From contig CAVZWW010000003.1 in the NCBI GenBank assembly GCA_963779225.1, positions 124,001-188,000 on the forward strand: a stretch of 64,000 nt of DNA. Direction: 5' to 3'. This document shows, piece by piece, positions 25,025 to 33,960 of the stretch. The first letter of the stretch is position 1; every line of letters begins with the position of its first letter. A model generated the notes under the pieces. That model saw only the letters and a program-made list of their open reading frames with translations. It was not told the origin of the DNA and ran no database searches. The translations under genes and the position numbers were made by a program. Origin of the DNA: CAVPCZ01 sp963779225 (GTDB lineage: Bacteria; Bacteroidota; Ignavibacteria; UBA10030; UBA6906).

Positions 25025-27685
25025 TCACTGCTGTAGAAGCTTTGCCACCAGACCAGTCCATCCGGTTTGATGTGAGGCGCCTACACCGACTCCGGTGTCA
25101 CCGTGAAAATACTCATAGAAGAGGATATGGTCACGGAAGTGAGGATCGTTCTGAAACCTATCGCTGGGACCGAATACCGGTCGTTGGCCTTCGCTGTTAC
25201 GGAGGAAGATTTTGTTCAGTCGTCGTGCGAGCTCTTCCGCAACTTCCTTAATCGTCATGTACTTCCCGGAGCCTTTCGGGCATTCTATGGTGAAACCGTC
25301 CCCGTAATAGTGGTGAAACCTTTCCAGTGATTCGATGATGAGAAAGTTTACCGGGAACCAGATGGGTCCTCGCCAATTCGAGTTTCCCCCGAACAATCCG
25401 GTATTGGATTCTGCAGGCTGATAGTCGACAGTGAACACCGACCCGTTAGTGGAGAATTCATAAGGATGATCCCTGTGATATCGGGAAAGAGCCCGGATAC
25501 CAAACTCGGACAGGAATTCGCTTTCATCCAGCATCCGCTCCAGCAACTTCTTCATGCGGTGCCCGCGAAGCAGCGAGAGCAGGCGCCGTTCTCCCTTTCC
25601 CGGATCATTCCAGCGCGAGATCAGACTTGCAAGGTCCGGCCGGTAGTTCAGGAACCAATCCAGATGGTTTTTAAATTCAGGAACCCGGCTGAGAAGTTCG
25701 GGTTCGAGAGTCTCGACGGCAAAAAGAGGGGTCAGCCCTACCATTGACCGGACTTTGAGCGGGATCCGGTCGCCATTCGGGCAGTGGAGAACATCGTAGA
25801 AGAATTCGTCTGCCTGATCCCAGAGATCGATCCCGTCGCCTCCGATGTTTGCCATGGCGCCGGCGATATACATGAAGTGCTCGAAGAATTTCGTAGCCAT
25901 ATCCTGGTAAATGGGCCTCTGTACGGCCAGTTCGAGAGCAATACGCATCATGGTGAGCGAGTACATCGCCATCCAGCTCGTTCCATCAGCCTGCTCAATA
26001 TGTCCACCTGTGGGGAGTTCCGCACTTCTGTCAAAGACCCCGATGTTATCGAGTCCGAGGAAACCACCCTGAAAGATATTGTGACCTTCGGCGTCTTTGC
26101 GATTCACCCACCACGTGAAATTGAGCAGGAGCTTGTGGAACACCCGTTCGAGAAAATCTCTGTCCCCCTTGCCACCGTTCATCTTCATATCGATCTTGTA
26201 CACGCGCCAGGTGGCCCACGCATGGACAGGAGGATTCACATCTCCGAACGCCCATTCGTACGCGGGGAGCGCCCCATTGGGATGCATATACCATTCGCGT
26301 GTCAGCAGAACAAGCTGATTCTTCGCAAATTCAGGGTCGACCATGGCCAGGGCAACACAGTGAAAGGCCAGGTCCCACGCCGCATACCACGGATACTCCC
26401 ACTTGTCGGGCATCGAAATGATGTCCGCGTTGTTCAGGTGAAGCCAATCGTTGTTGCGGCCATGCTTCCTTTCCTCCGGAGGCCGGGGCTGGCCCGGATC
26501 TCCGTTCAGCCATTGAGGGATGTCGAAGTAGTAGAACTGCTTTGACCAGAGCATTCCGGCTATCGCCTGCCGTTGCACCCGGCGTTCATCTTCACTCCGG
26601 AGGGTTGATTGAAAGTCCACGTAGAACTCTTCGGCTTCTCTCATCCGTTGTGCCATGACCTCGTCAAAATCGCTAAACGGTGTTTCGCCGAAGACATCGG
26701 AGAGTCGCAGCCGCACTTCGATGCTGCCCTGTGCCGGAATCAGGCGTGCGAAATTTGCGCCGGCCTTTGTTCCCGCTTGCCGCGGGTTCACCGCAGTGTG
26801 TGCGGCATGGACGACATATTCACCAATGCCATCCTTGAAATAGCCGTCTGCATCCACACCATAGAGCAGTTTGACATTGGTCTCATTTTCACAGAATAGG
26901 AGATCAGGGTCCCCGTCAAGATGGAGCCACCGCCTGCCAAGCTTCGAGTGTTGAACTTCAATGGTACGCTCCCCTGCGGCCTGCATAGAGGGCTTTGGTG
27001 CACTGTCGATTCCCCAAGACCATGTATTGCGGAACACGAGCAGCGGGATGATGTTGATGGCGGCGGCTTCGGGGCCGCGATTGACGACGGTGATGCGAAT
27101 CAGCAAGTCTTCAGGAGTTGCTTTTGCGTATTCGGCAAAAACGTCAAAATACCGATTGGCGGCAAAGATCCCTGTGTCCATGAGTTCGAATTCGGGATTG
27201 TCTTTTCCGCGGCGGCGGTTCTCTTCGACCAGCCTCGCATACGGGTACTCGAGTTGCGGGTACTTATAGAGCATCTTCATGTAGGAGTGGGTCGGGGTGC
27301 TGTCCAGGTAGTAATAATACTCTTTTACGTCTTCGCCATGATTTCCTTCGTAGCCCGTGAGCCCGAACAGACGTTCTTTGAGCATCGGGTCACGGCCGTT
27401 CCAGAGAGCGAGCGACAGACAGAGGTGTTGACCCTCGTCACATATTCCCGCGATGCCGTCCTCTCCCCAGCGATATGCTTTGCTGCGCGCGGCATCGTGT
27501 GAGACGTACTCCCACGCCCTGCCATCAGGACTATAGTCCTCGCGAACCGTACCCCATTGCCGCTCGGTGACATAGGGACCCCAGCGTTTCCAGTGTGCTT
27601 TCGCCGTGCGAGACTCTTCGAGTCGTTTTTGTTCTGCATTCATACGATTTCGGTTCCCTCCGGGAGGGTTGCCGCTCCTCTTCAT
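25025..27685 (-). CDS. GH63-like glucosidase (MGH1-type)
   Basis: 886 residues, a full-length member of the bacterial GH63-related glucosidase group: HWKRWGPYVTERQWGTVREDYS at the N-terminus, the (alpha/alpha)6 barrel with NGDPGQPRPP, KWEYPWYAAWDLAFH, GGFLGLDNIGVFDRS, and NSNWRGPIWFPVNFL, GDTGVGVGASHQTGWTG at the end. It has no signal peptide, so it is cytoplasmic. It likely releases glucose from small alpha-linked glucosides such as mannosyl- or glucosyl-glycerate, though the substrate is not proven. The ATG at 27685 overlaps the upstream stop as ATGA; ATG 27643 (MNAEQKR) after a GGAGG is an alternative. Forms an operon with the glucose dehydrogenase-like gene. Confidence 0.92.
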   Translation of the reverse strand: MKRSGNPPGGNRNRMNAEQKRLEESRTAKAHWKRWGPYVTERQWGTVREDYSPDGRAWEYVSHDAARSKAYRWGEDGIAGICDEGQHLCLSLALWNGRDPMLKERLFGLTGYEGNHGEDVKEYYYYLDSTPTHSYMKMLYKYPQLEYPYARLVEENRRRGKDNPEFELMDTGIFAANRYFDVFAEYAKATPEDLLIRITVVNRGPEAAAINIIPLLVFRNTWSWGIDSAPKPSMQAAGERTIEVQHSKLGRRWLHLDGDPDLLFCENETNVKLLYGVDADGYFKDGIGEYVVHAAHTAVNPRQAGTKAGANFARLIPAQGSIEVRLRLSDVFGETPFSDFDEVMAQRMREAEEFYVDFQSTLRSEDERRVQRQAIAGMLWSKQFYYFDIPQWLNGDPGQPRPPEERKHGRNNDWLHLNNADIISMPDKWEYPWYAAWDLAFHCVALAMVDPEFAKNQLVLLTREWYMHPNGALPAYEWAFGDVNPPVHAWATWRVYKIDMKMNGGKGDRDFLERVFHKLLLNFTWWVNRKDAEGHNIFQGGFLGLDNIGVFDRSAELPTGGHIEQADGTSWMAMYSLTMMRIALELAVQRPIYQDMATKFFEHFMYIAGAMANIGGDGIDLWDQADEFFYDVLHCPNGDRIPLKVRSMVGLTPLFAVETLEPELLSRVPEFKNHLDWFLNYRPDLASLISRWNDPGKGERRLLSLLRGHRMKKLLERMLDESEFLSEFGIRALSRYHRDHPYEFSTNGSVFTVDYQPAESNTGLFGGNSNWRGPIWFPVNFLIIESLERFHHYYGDGFTIECPKGSGKYMTIKEVAEELARRLNKIFLRNSEGQRPVFGPSDRFQNDPHFRDHILFYEYFHGDTGVGVGASHQTGWTGLVAKLLQQ

Positions 27686-28065
27686 CGTTCTATCGCACTC
27701 AGTTTATCAAGAATAGCGTCCGTTCCGGGAAGCCTGGGGCTGTACACTCTGCATGCCGGTGCAAAGGAGTCCGAGGGCTCATTCCCGAAAAGATCCTTGC
27801 CATTGACAAGAATGGTCGGCGTCCCGAAACCTGCACGCGGATCATTCTTGCCCGCAAGCTCGAAAGCATCGAGCACAAGGATTTCTTGCTGCAAACCGAG
27901 TTTGCGCACGGCTCTCTTCAGTGACCGATACATGGGGGGAGTGTTTGGGCAACCCTTCATCCCAATGAATTCGATCCTCAATGTCGGTTCCTTCCTCCGG
28001 AGATCATCGCCTCCGCCAGGAGAGAATGTCCATATTGCGAAGCCTAACAGTATGGCTCCCGTCAT
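27682..28065 (-). CDS. Membrane-anchored thioredoxin-fold protein
   Basis: 127 residues. One N-terminal hydrophobic segment (ILLGFAIWTF) then a thioredoxin-like fold: IEFIGMKGCPNTPPMY with a single active cysteine (CPNT) and the cis-proline loop GFGTPTILVNGKDLFG. A thiol-disulphide or glutathione-linked role is plausible; the lack of a second active-site cysteine suggests a monothiol or binding function. It is translationally coupled (ATGA) to the glucosidase gene, an unexpected partner. ACRVYSP near the end adds another cysteine. Confidence 0.8.
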   Translation of the reverse strand: MTGAILLGFAIWTFSPGGGDDLRRKEPTLRIEFIGMKGCPNTPPMYRSLKRAVRKLGLQQEILVLDAFELAGKNDPRAGFGTPTILVNGKDLFGNEPSDSFAPACRVYSPRLPGTDAILDKLSAIER

Positions 28066-28360
28066 TGAAATCAGACTCCTTTCTCAGATTCCACCCCCTA
28101 TCGTACGAAAGATAGCACCCTATCAACCGCCGAATTGTCCGTTGGCGGACATAGATCAACGCCCCCCGTTTCCTTTTCGACATTGCAGCGCGAGATCAAG
28201 ATAATAGCGATCAGATGGTAATCTATAGTCCAAAAGGTTGAAAGCGGGGTTAGCCTTGTTGAGGCGAAGAAGAACACTTCAATTTCGTCAATTCGTGCAA
28301 TCTGGCGAGAAAAAGGCTAGATTCCACCATGACAGATGCGCAATCTCCTCCTGAGGCGAT
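28066..28360. other. Divergent intergenic region
   Basis: 295 bp between the thioredoxin-fold gene and the broken rhodanese gene, presumably holding promoters for both. A partial Fnr/Dnr-like box (TTGATCTATGTC on the minus strand, 28148-28159) was noticed; its second half is poor. Confidence 0.4.
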
Positions 28361-28780
28361 ATGATGAGGCTGTCGCCATTCGCTGCAGTATTGTCAATGG
28401 CTTTGTCAACGACGTGGGCACAACAGAGTGAGCCAACGTTCAAGAATATTACCCCGGCCGAAGTTGAGGAGGCGCTCCTACAAGACACAACCGTCGTCCT
28501 TCTCGACGTTCGGACCCATGAAGAATTCGAAGGCGAGACGTGACATTTGCAGAAGGCGATTCTCATTCCTGTAGCGGAGCTCGAGGAAAGGCTGCGGGAA
28601 TTGGATAGGCACAAGAACTCGAGGATCATTGCATATTGCAGAAGTGGATATCGGAGTTCCTTAGCCGCAGGATTGTTGACGACAAAGGGTTTCCGTGCTG
28701 CAAACATTATCGGAGGGATCCTTCGCTGGAATGCGGAACGCCGGCCGGTGGAAAGAGTACAGTCGATGCCGAAACGCTGA
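28361..28780 (+). pseudogene. Periplasmic rhodanese gene split by an in-frame TGA
   Basis: Signal peptide MMRLSPFAAVLSMALSTTWAQ is followed by a rhodanese domain: ITPAEVEEALLQ, VVLLDVRTHEEFEGET, then a TGA at 28541-28543, then in the same frame HLQKAILIPVAELEERL, IIAYCRSGYRSSLAAGLL with the active cysteine, and NIIGGILRWNAERRPVE. The TGA sits exactly where the family has glycine (GHL..A..IP), a single-base change from GGA. So this is one gene with a recent nonsense mutation, or a sequencing error, or recoding. Other genes here use TGA as a normal stop, which argues against a changed code. Intact rhodaneses move sulphur. Confidence 0.85.
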
Positions 28781-28863
28781 TCTGAGCCGCTGGCTTCTCT
28801 CTCAGCTATCAAAGAATTGAAAACAGCTCCTACCCAATACCATTGCTGTGTTGTAGCGGACTC

Positions 28864-29646
28864 TCAATTGCCATTCAGTGACCAATCGTAGTCTTTGTAT
28901 TCTATCTTCCATGCAGATGGATCCGCGAGGATCTTCTCTCTGGCCGGCCCGGTGAGATAGCTGGCCAGCCGCATCAGAATCTCCTTCTCTGACCCGGCAA
29001 AGTCCGAGCCGTACCAGCTGAAGATCTTCGAGAGACGTGCGGTTCGTGATCCCGTTTCAAATTCGTTCCGGAAGGGATCCGAAAGGAATTTCCGTGCCTG
29101 GTCATTCAGCTGTTCATCCAGACGCGCCGCCTCGAAGGCCTCGCCCCGCAACTGCGGACAGCTCTTCGAGGCACACACAAGGGCAAAATGAGCCCTCGGA
29201 TCTTTGAATTGAGGCCGGATGATTTTGTGCTCCACATCGTTGAGAGTCAGCTCTTTCCCCTTGATCTTTACGATCCTCTTGTCCCAGGCGGTGGTCTTAA
29301 TGACTGTGCCAATAATAAGCCCGCCGGTATGCAGCTCACTGATGCTCTTGACGGGATAGTGATCGCAAATAAGCTTCAGAGTTGTTGCGTTATACATATT
29401 GATCCAGAAAGCAAGGCGTTCCCTGGTGTCCTGGATGGAATCTGGATCGACCGTGGCCAGTTCGACAAGATAGGCCGCTAGCCGGGGATCATCCTTCATC
29501 TTGCCATAATTGACAACTCCACTACTCACGTACACCATGAGAAGTTCCGTGAATAGCGTGTTGTCCACCGTCCGTCCGGTATACCCGGACCGGAAACCAA
29601 GCACCATACCCAGTATCAACAACGCTACCATTCTCCCTCCGCTCAT
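28864..29646 (-). CDS. DUF547 family exported protein
   Basis: 260 residues with an N-terminal membrane/signal segment (MVALLILGMVLGF) and the DUF547 domain: FWINMYNATTLKLICDHYPVKSI, WDKRIVKIKGKELTLNDVEHKIIRP, DPRAHFALVCASKSCPQLRGEAF. The conserved cysteines of CASKSCP suggest a thiol-based site; function is unknown for the family. Likely periplasmic. It starts 5 bp after the barrel protein gene and ends the minus-strand operon that begins with glutaredoxin at 32 kb. Confidence 0.9.
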   Translation of the reverse strand: MSGGRMVALLILGMVLGFRSGYTGRTVDNTLFTELLMVYVSSGVVNYGKMKDDPRLAAYLVELATVDPDSIQDTRERLAFWINMYNATTLKLICDHYPVKSISELHTGGLIIGTVIKTTAWDKRIVKIKGKELTLNDVEHKIIRPQFKDPRAHFALVCASKSCPQLRGEAFEAARLDEQLNDQARKFLSDPFRNEFETGSRTARLSKIFSWYGSDFAGSEKEILMRLASYLTGPAREKILADPSAWKIEYKDYDWSLNGN

Positions 29647-29651
29647 TCACA

Positions 29652-30602
29652 TCATCTAAATTCGATCGCAAGGCTCACCTCTGCCCCGATCCCGAATCCT
29701 GGCGTCATTTGGATCCCCGAGGCATTCCGATAGAGCGGCACTGAGCCGAACACACGCGCTATGGCGATGCCCTCGTAATACACCAGCGTAGGCATGAGAT
29801 CCCAGTATGTTCCTCCCGTTCCCGAGAGCACGCGCCGATTCGAAAAGTCCTTACTTTGAAATCTTCCCCTCACCGGAAGACTGACGGCGAAGTTCTGGTT
29901 GAGAGCCCACTCCGCTCCGAGCGTCGCTACCAGCTCGTCTCCCACTCTGTAGCCGTCCAGGTTCGTGCCGGCGTATCTATAGATCCCCGTGAGAAAGAAC
30001 GAGAGACTCTCCTCTGGCACTTTCGCTCCACTGAACAACCACAACAGGAGCGAGGGTGTTCCAAATCCGGGTTGCAGATCCTGGGATAGTTGCGTTCCCT
30101 CCCGTTGTTCGGTCGAACTTCCTGTCGGGAGCATTGCCCCTCCTCCCAACGACAACTCAAAGGGTGTAAAGAGAGTTGGGCCTATCAGATTGTACTTTGC
30201 GAGTAGAAGCAGATCGCCCCATCCGGTTGCTCGATAAGAAGAGACCTCGGTCTCCAGAGAACTCCCCGGGCCCGGAGTCGCTGTCAATTCACGAGACTTG
30301 TCACTGTATGAGTACGAGGCAAGAATGGATATCCTCGGTGCCAGTCCATACTCCGTTTGAATCGTGATAAAGGACGCCTCAGCAGTACGGTTCTGAGGAT
30401 CGGCGATCAACTTTCGGGCCTGGTACGTCCGGTCAATGGCGACAGACTGATAGTTCAATGTCAGAGAGAGCAGGCCTGCGGTCTGGACTCCGCGATCGAT
30501 TCCTCCCTGCCCTGAAACACCTGCCGTACAACAACCCTGGGCGGGAGCGCGAACGTGAAGGCCCGACAACAAAATGTACATGTAGACCACTTTGCTTTTC
30601 AT
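29652..30602 (-). CDS. Outer-membrane beta-barrel protein with vicinal cysteines
   Basis: 316 residues: signal peptide, then a mature N-terminus QGCCTAG (Cys24-Cys25), then alternating amphipathic strands rich in aromatic residues and ending in AIEFR, as in outer-membrane barrels of the transporter/phenol-degradation MetA type. No enzymatic motif. It overlaps the lipoprotein gene upstream by 4 bp (ATGA) and is followed 5 bp later by DUF547. The two adjacent cysteines near the mature start are unusual for an outer-membrane protein and could bind a soft metal; that is inference. Confidence 0.8.
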   Translation of the reverse strand: MKSKVVYMYILLSGLHVRAPAQGCCTAGVSGQGGIDRGVQTAGLLSLTLNYQSVAIDRTYQARKLIADPQNRTAEASFITIQTEYGLAPRISILASYSYSDKSRELTATPGPGSSLETEVSSYRATGWGDLLLLAKYNLIGPTLFTPFELSLGGGAMLPTGSSTEQREGTQLSQDLQPGFGTPSLLLWLFSGAKVPEESLSFFLTGIYRYAGTNLDGYRVGDELVATLGAEWALNQNFAVSLPVRGRFQSKDFSNRRVLSGTGGTYWDLMPTLVYYEGIAIARVFGSVPLYRNASGIQMTPGFGIGAEVSLAIEFR

Positions 30603-30967
30603 TGGGGGTGCGAATACACGCTGATCCCAATTTCACGAGACGAGATCCCACCGGCATTGTCGCGCACGGTCACCCGGATCTGATTTACGCCGGCGCAACA
30701 CCATGAAGCGGTATACCGCACCGATGCCCCTTCTCCAAGAAAATCGCCGGACGTGGCGCTCCAGCTGTATGTGAGCGGCTGGTTGTCCGGATCGTCTGCC
30801 ACCACAGTGATCGTTGCCAGCCCTCCCGTAGGAATCCCGATTGGATCCGTTGAGAGAGACCGGATGACTGGATCTCTATTCCCTCCGGCTCCACTCCCCT
30901 CGTCAACAGGTTGCACGCAACCGCCGAGAGCAAGGCCCAGCAAAACCACAAGCACACTTCTCATCAT
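30599..30967 (-). CDS. Lipoprotein with Ig/PKD-like domain
   Basis: 122 residues. Lipobox LALGGC puts lipidation at Cys17. The rest is one Ig/PKD-like fold (VIRSLSTDPIGIPTGGLATITVVADDPDNQPLTYSWSA). A CCAGV motif at Cys90-Cys91 echoes the CCTAGV of the adjacent barrel protein. It overlaps that gene by 4 bp, so the two are coupled and probably interact at the outer membrane. Confidence 0.82.
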   Translation of the reverse strand: MMRSVLVVLLGLALGGCVQPVDEGSGAGGNRDPVIRSLSTDPIGIPTGGLATITVVADDPDNQPLTYSWSATSGDFLGEGASVRYTASWCCAGVNQIRVTVRDNAGGISSREIGISVYSHPQ

Positions 30968-31062
30968 GGTACCCGTCGATTTCTGTTCGATACATCTCTT
31001 GCAGCAAGTTCACCAAAACCCACCTCACGCGCATCTTCACAACACTTGCCGCCCAGGCACGT

Positions 31063-31785
31063 TTAGGCTCCCCCATTACGTGCGTAGACCACCCCAAGGA
31101 CAGCACCGTAGACCATGTGGCCGAGCAGACTTCCCATGACCATGAGCACTGGAGCCGGAATGTGTGAGGCAAACACACCTGCGCCCATCATGGGATTGAC
31201 AATCACCTGTGACATGAGCCATGGAATGAGGGCGTACAGGATCCCCCGAAGCCACGGCGCCCCCGGAAGCCGGGAAACAAAGAACTGCCCATATGCAATC
31301 GCCAGAATGATCCCGATCATGAAATGACCGGCCCATCCGGCGAACGACGGTACACCCATGAATCCGCCAAGCATCCTGCCGATATTCATCTCCGGCATCC
31401 CCATGAAGGGTGCCATGAGCATGACGATGGTCATGGCACCGGTGGCCAGAAGGCCTGCAATTGCCGATTTGCCAAATGAACTTTTCACTGAGTCTGTTCC
31501 TTCCTTGCTTGTTGAATGATATGTTGTTTGAAAATGCTGTGTAACGTAAAAATGTTTTCTGAGTGCCTCGGTTGATACTTCGCCATAGAAGGATAGCCGT
31601 CCGTTGACGAATGTCGCGGGACAGATGAGCACATTACGCTCGCGGAATGTCTCAGGGTCAGCCTCTCGACGGAAGATGCGTACGGCAATATCCGTACCAC
31701 GAACGAAGGTCGACACATCTTCGATGACACGAGAACAGGTGGAACACGTTTCCTCAACGAATATTTCAATGATGTTGCCTGTCAT
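31063..31785 (-). CDS. Thioredoxin-like domain fused to DUF6789 membrane domain
   Basis: 240 residues in two parts. Residues 1-80 are a thioredoxin-like fold with a CSTC active site (IIEIFVEETCSTCSRV) and a cis-proline region (LICPATFVNGRLSFYG). Residues 100-240 have four hydrophobic helices (GLLATGAMTIVMLMAPFMGMPEMNIGRMLGGFMG ...) matching the DUF6789 membrane family. The fusion puts a cytoplasmic dithiol site onto a small membrane protein. The start overlaps the glutaredoxin-like gene by 4 bp (ATGA). Possible role: electron transfer across or at the membrane; not proven. Confidence 0.82.
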   Translation of the reverse strand: MTGNIIEIFVEETCSTCSRVIEDVSTFVRGTDIAVRIFRREADPETFRERNVLICPATFVNGRLSFYGEVSTEALRKHFYVTQHFQTTYHSTSKEGTDSVKSSFGKSAIAGLLATGAMTIVMLMAPFMGMPEMNIGRMLGGFMGVPSFAGWAGHFMIGIILAIAYGQFFVSRLPGAPWLRGILYALIPWLMSQVIVNPMMGAGVFASHIPAPVLMVMGSLLGHMVYGAVLGVVYARNGGA

Positions 31786-32045
31786 GCCTTCATCCCGATC
31801 GCGTTGGCCAATGCCCCATGCGGTGGATTGTGAAGGATCAGCGGCGTCAGGGCATCATCTGTGGTGATGTGAAACGTGGGGATGACCCTTCTTCCTCCGG
31901 ACCAGTCAATGACCTGTTGAGCTGCGCCTGGAGTTGCGTCAATGTCGACTTCCTCAAATGCCACACGATGACTGGCGAGAAACCGTTTTGCATTCCGGCA
32001 ATCCCCGCACCACCCTGTTGAATACATCCTGATTTTGTATGCCAT
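31782..32045 (-). CDS. Glutaredoxin-like protein
   Basis: 87 residues with the glutaredoxin fold: IRMYSTGWCGDCRNAKRFL (active site CGDC), EEVDIDATPGAAQQVIDWSGGRRVIPTFHI with the cis-proline. It reduces disulphides or mixed disulphides in the cytoplasm. AAAGGGAGG precedes the ATG. First gene of a probable operon: glutaredoxin, thioredoxin-DUF6789 fusion, lipoprotein, barrel protein, DUF547. Confidence 0.9.
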   Translation of the reverse strand: MAYKIRMYSTGWCGDCRNAKRFLASHRVAFEEVDIDATPGAAQQVIDWSGGRRVIPTFHITTDDALTPLILHNPPHGALANAIGMKA

Positions 32046-32361
32046 AATTATCCTCCCTTTCCGGCCTCACAGAGAATCTGAACTCCTCGAGACCATGATG
32101 TTAAACTGTACCAATATACATAGCCGGTCATGGCAGATCTGTCCGCTGGATGACAGTTCGCCCGATGGCTCATAATTGATCACAACGTCATGTATTTGCC
32201 CCTTTTGTCGGGGCAGAGGTCAGAAGAATGTCATGGGGTAGCAGAGAGGGTCGGGAAACAGACGGAGACGGCGGAGGGAATGTTGGGAAGGTGAGGGGAA
32301 ATGCTCTGGCATGTAGTGGAGCAGAGATAACCTCCCGATTATTGCCACAAGATGCAAGGAA
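32046..32361. other. Intergenic region between glutaredoxin and Crp/Fnr genes
   Basis: 316 bp. It should hold the promoter of the glutaredoxin operon (minus strand). No clear Fnr palindrome or terminator was found; nothing else recognisable. Confidence 0.45.
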
Positions 32362-33054
32362 TCATCTAGCGACAGCCTTGAGCTTCTCCATCTGGTTGAC
32401 AACCAGCTCCTTGCGCGTGAATTCAATCAGCCCCTCTTCGCGCAGTTCATTGAGCGTGGTTGTGACAGTCTGTCGTGCTGCCCCGGTCAGAAGGGCGATT
32501 TCCTGATGGGAGAGGTGCATGGGGACGGTCACGGTCCCGGATTTGATTTTGCCGAACTCTTCCGCATAACGGACGAGGAACGTCGCAAGGCGCTTTCGTG
32601 TGTCTTTGAAGAGGAGGTCTGTGACCCTCTCTTCGAACTTGCGAAGCCGGAGTCCGATCCGCTTTGTAATCTGGAGATTTAATTGTGGATTCTTCGCCAG
32701 GAGCATCTCAAAATCTTCTTTTCGCACTGTGCAAATGAGGACATCATCCAACGCTTGAGCCATTTCACTGGCCGGCTGCTCATCGTCCGCCAGGGACAAC
32801 TCGCCGAACACTTCCCCGGGGCCGATCACATCGAGAATAACTTCGCGGCCGTCAGAATGGATCCGTGAGATTTTCACGTGGCCCTGCTTTAAGAAAAAAA
32901 TGGCGTGTGAGTGGTCGTCCGGAAAGTAGATAGGTTGGTGTGATTTTACATTGCTCATGGACGACATTTTGTCCATGGCACTCATTGTAGAATCAGGCAT
33001 CCCTTCAAAGAGGGAGATGTTATTCAGATGCCAGAACTTGGATTTGTCGGTCAT
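32362..33054 (-). CDS. Crp/Fnr family transcription regulator
   Basis: About 230 residues. Cyclic-nucleotide-binding-type beta roll (HQPIYFPDDHSHAIFFLKQGHVKISRI, DVIGPGEVFGELSL), dimer helix, and a C-terminal winged HTH (LSHQEIALLTGAARQTVTTTLNELREEGLIEF). No N-terminal FeS cysteines, so it is not a classical oxygen-sensing Fnr; the GEVFGELSL cassette lacks the full cAMP arginine signature. It likely controls nearby redox genes on either side. ATG 33054 preferred to the TTG at 33063. Confidence 0.9.
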   Translation of the reverse strand: MTDKSKFWHLNNISLFEGMPDSTMSAMDKMSSMSNVKSHQPIYFPDDHSHAIFFLKQGHVKISRIHSDGREVILDVIGPGEVFGELSLADDEQPASEMAQALDDVLICTVRKEDFEMLLAKNPQLNLQITKRIGLRLRKFEERVTDLLFKDTRKRLATFLVRYAEEFGKIKSGTVTVPMHLSHQEIALLTGAARQTVTTTLNELREEGLIEFTRKELVVNQMEKLKAVAR

Positions 33055-33262
33055 TGAATTCAATCTCGATTGTTCGCAGGGTATCCGTCAGCACGATTCA
33101 GGGAAGTGGCTCTTACACAAAATACCTTAATGTGAATGAAAAGTCCAACACGTTCGTTTGAGAGTACAGCATCCGGAGATCCTTGTCCGCCTTGTCCTCC
33201 GGGATCATTTCAATATATGTCATACCTCACCTCGTCTCTTCCTGAGCTGTTCTTCCTCCTCA

Positions 33263-33910
33263 TCAATGTCCCTTCAGCGCAACCTCCGCGGCTGCCAGCA
33301 GGAGTGAGGGGTTGAGACGGATCTTGTAGTTGGGATTCACATAGCTGAACCGAACGATACCGTCTGTCCCGAATAGGTAGACCGCCGGCACAGGTAACAC
33401 ATGGTGCGTCTCACCGGAGGCACCTTCGAGATCGATCCCAACTCCCTGGTATTTCTTCAGCGTTATGTCGTCAACTTTGAATGCAAGCCCAAAGGCGGCA
33501 GCAGCAGTCATGGGACCATCAGAAAGAAGGGTATAGCGTAATGAGTCCTTTCCGAGTGTTTCCTTGAGTTTTTCCGGCTTGTCCGCGCACACAGCCAGGA
33601 GCTGATAGCCAAGGTCATAGAGCTTCGATTCTATCTCCCGCAGCCCTCTCAACTGTGTGTTGCAGTAAGGGCACCAACCGCCGCGATAGAATACCAGGAC
33701 AGTTGGCTTCTTCGCGATTTCGAAGGACAGATCGATTTTCGAACCGTCAAGAGAGGTTACCCCTACCTTTGGAACAGTCATTCCCACTTTCAGAGGACAG
33801 ACGGCATCTGCCGAGGACGCAACCCCACCCCCTGCCCCCTCCGCGGCAAACATCTTCCCTTGACTCCCGGTCAGGATAGTCCCCACGAGTGCTGCAATCA
33901 CAACATTCAT
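33263..33910 (-). CDS. Exported AhpC/TSA-family peroxiredoxin-like protein
   Basis: About 215 residues: signal peptide (MNVVIAALVGTILTGSQG), then a thioredoxin fold with LVFYRGGWCPYCNTQL, a CPYC site as in the peroxiredoxin-like group of the AhpC/TSA family. Probably a periplasmic thiol peroxidase or reductase. The start is fixed by GAGGAG seven bases before the ATG; the in-frame extension to 34048 overlaps the polyferredoxin gene and lacks support. It lies 50 bp after that gene on the same strand. Confidence 0.88.
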   Translation of the reverse strand: MNVVIAALVGTILTGSQGKMFAAEGAGGGVASSADAVCPLKVGMTVPKVGVTSLDGSKIDLSFEIAKKPTVLVFYRGGWCPYCNTQLRGLREIESKLYDLGYQLLAVCADKPEKLKETLGKDSLRYTLLSDGPMTAAAAFGLAFKVDDITLKKYQGVGIDLEGASGETHHVLPVPAVYLFGTDGIVRFSYVNPNYKIRLNPSLLLAAAEVALKGH

Positions 33911-33960
33911 CCACCATCTCCTCTCTTCGCAGTGTCCTTTTTCAGAGCATTGATACGCTC

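Noticed and set aside
25784..26545. A 253-residue plus-strand frame
   Set aside because: It lies wholly antisense to the GH63-like gene, has no domain or ribosome site, and reflects codon use on the other strand.
28146..28159. An Fnr/Dnr box in the divergent region
   Set aside because: Only one half (TTGAT) is good; the other half is GTCCG, so I do not call a site.
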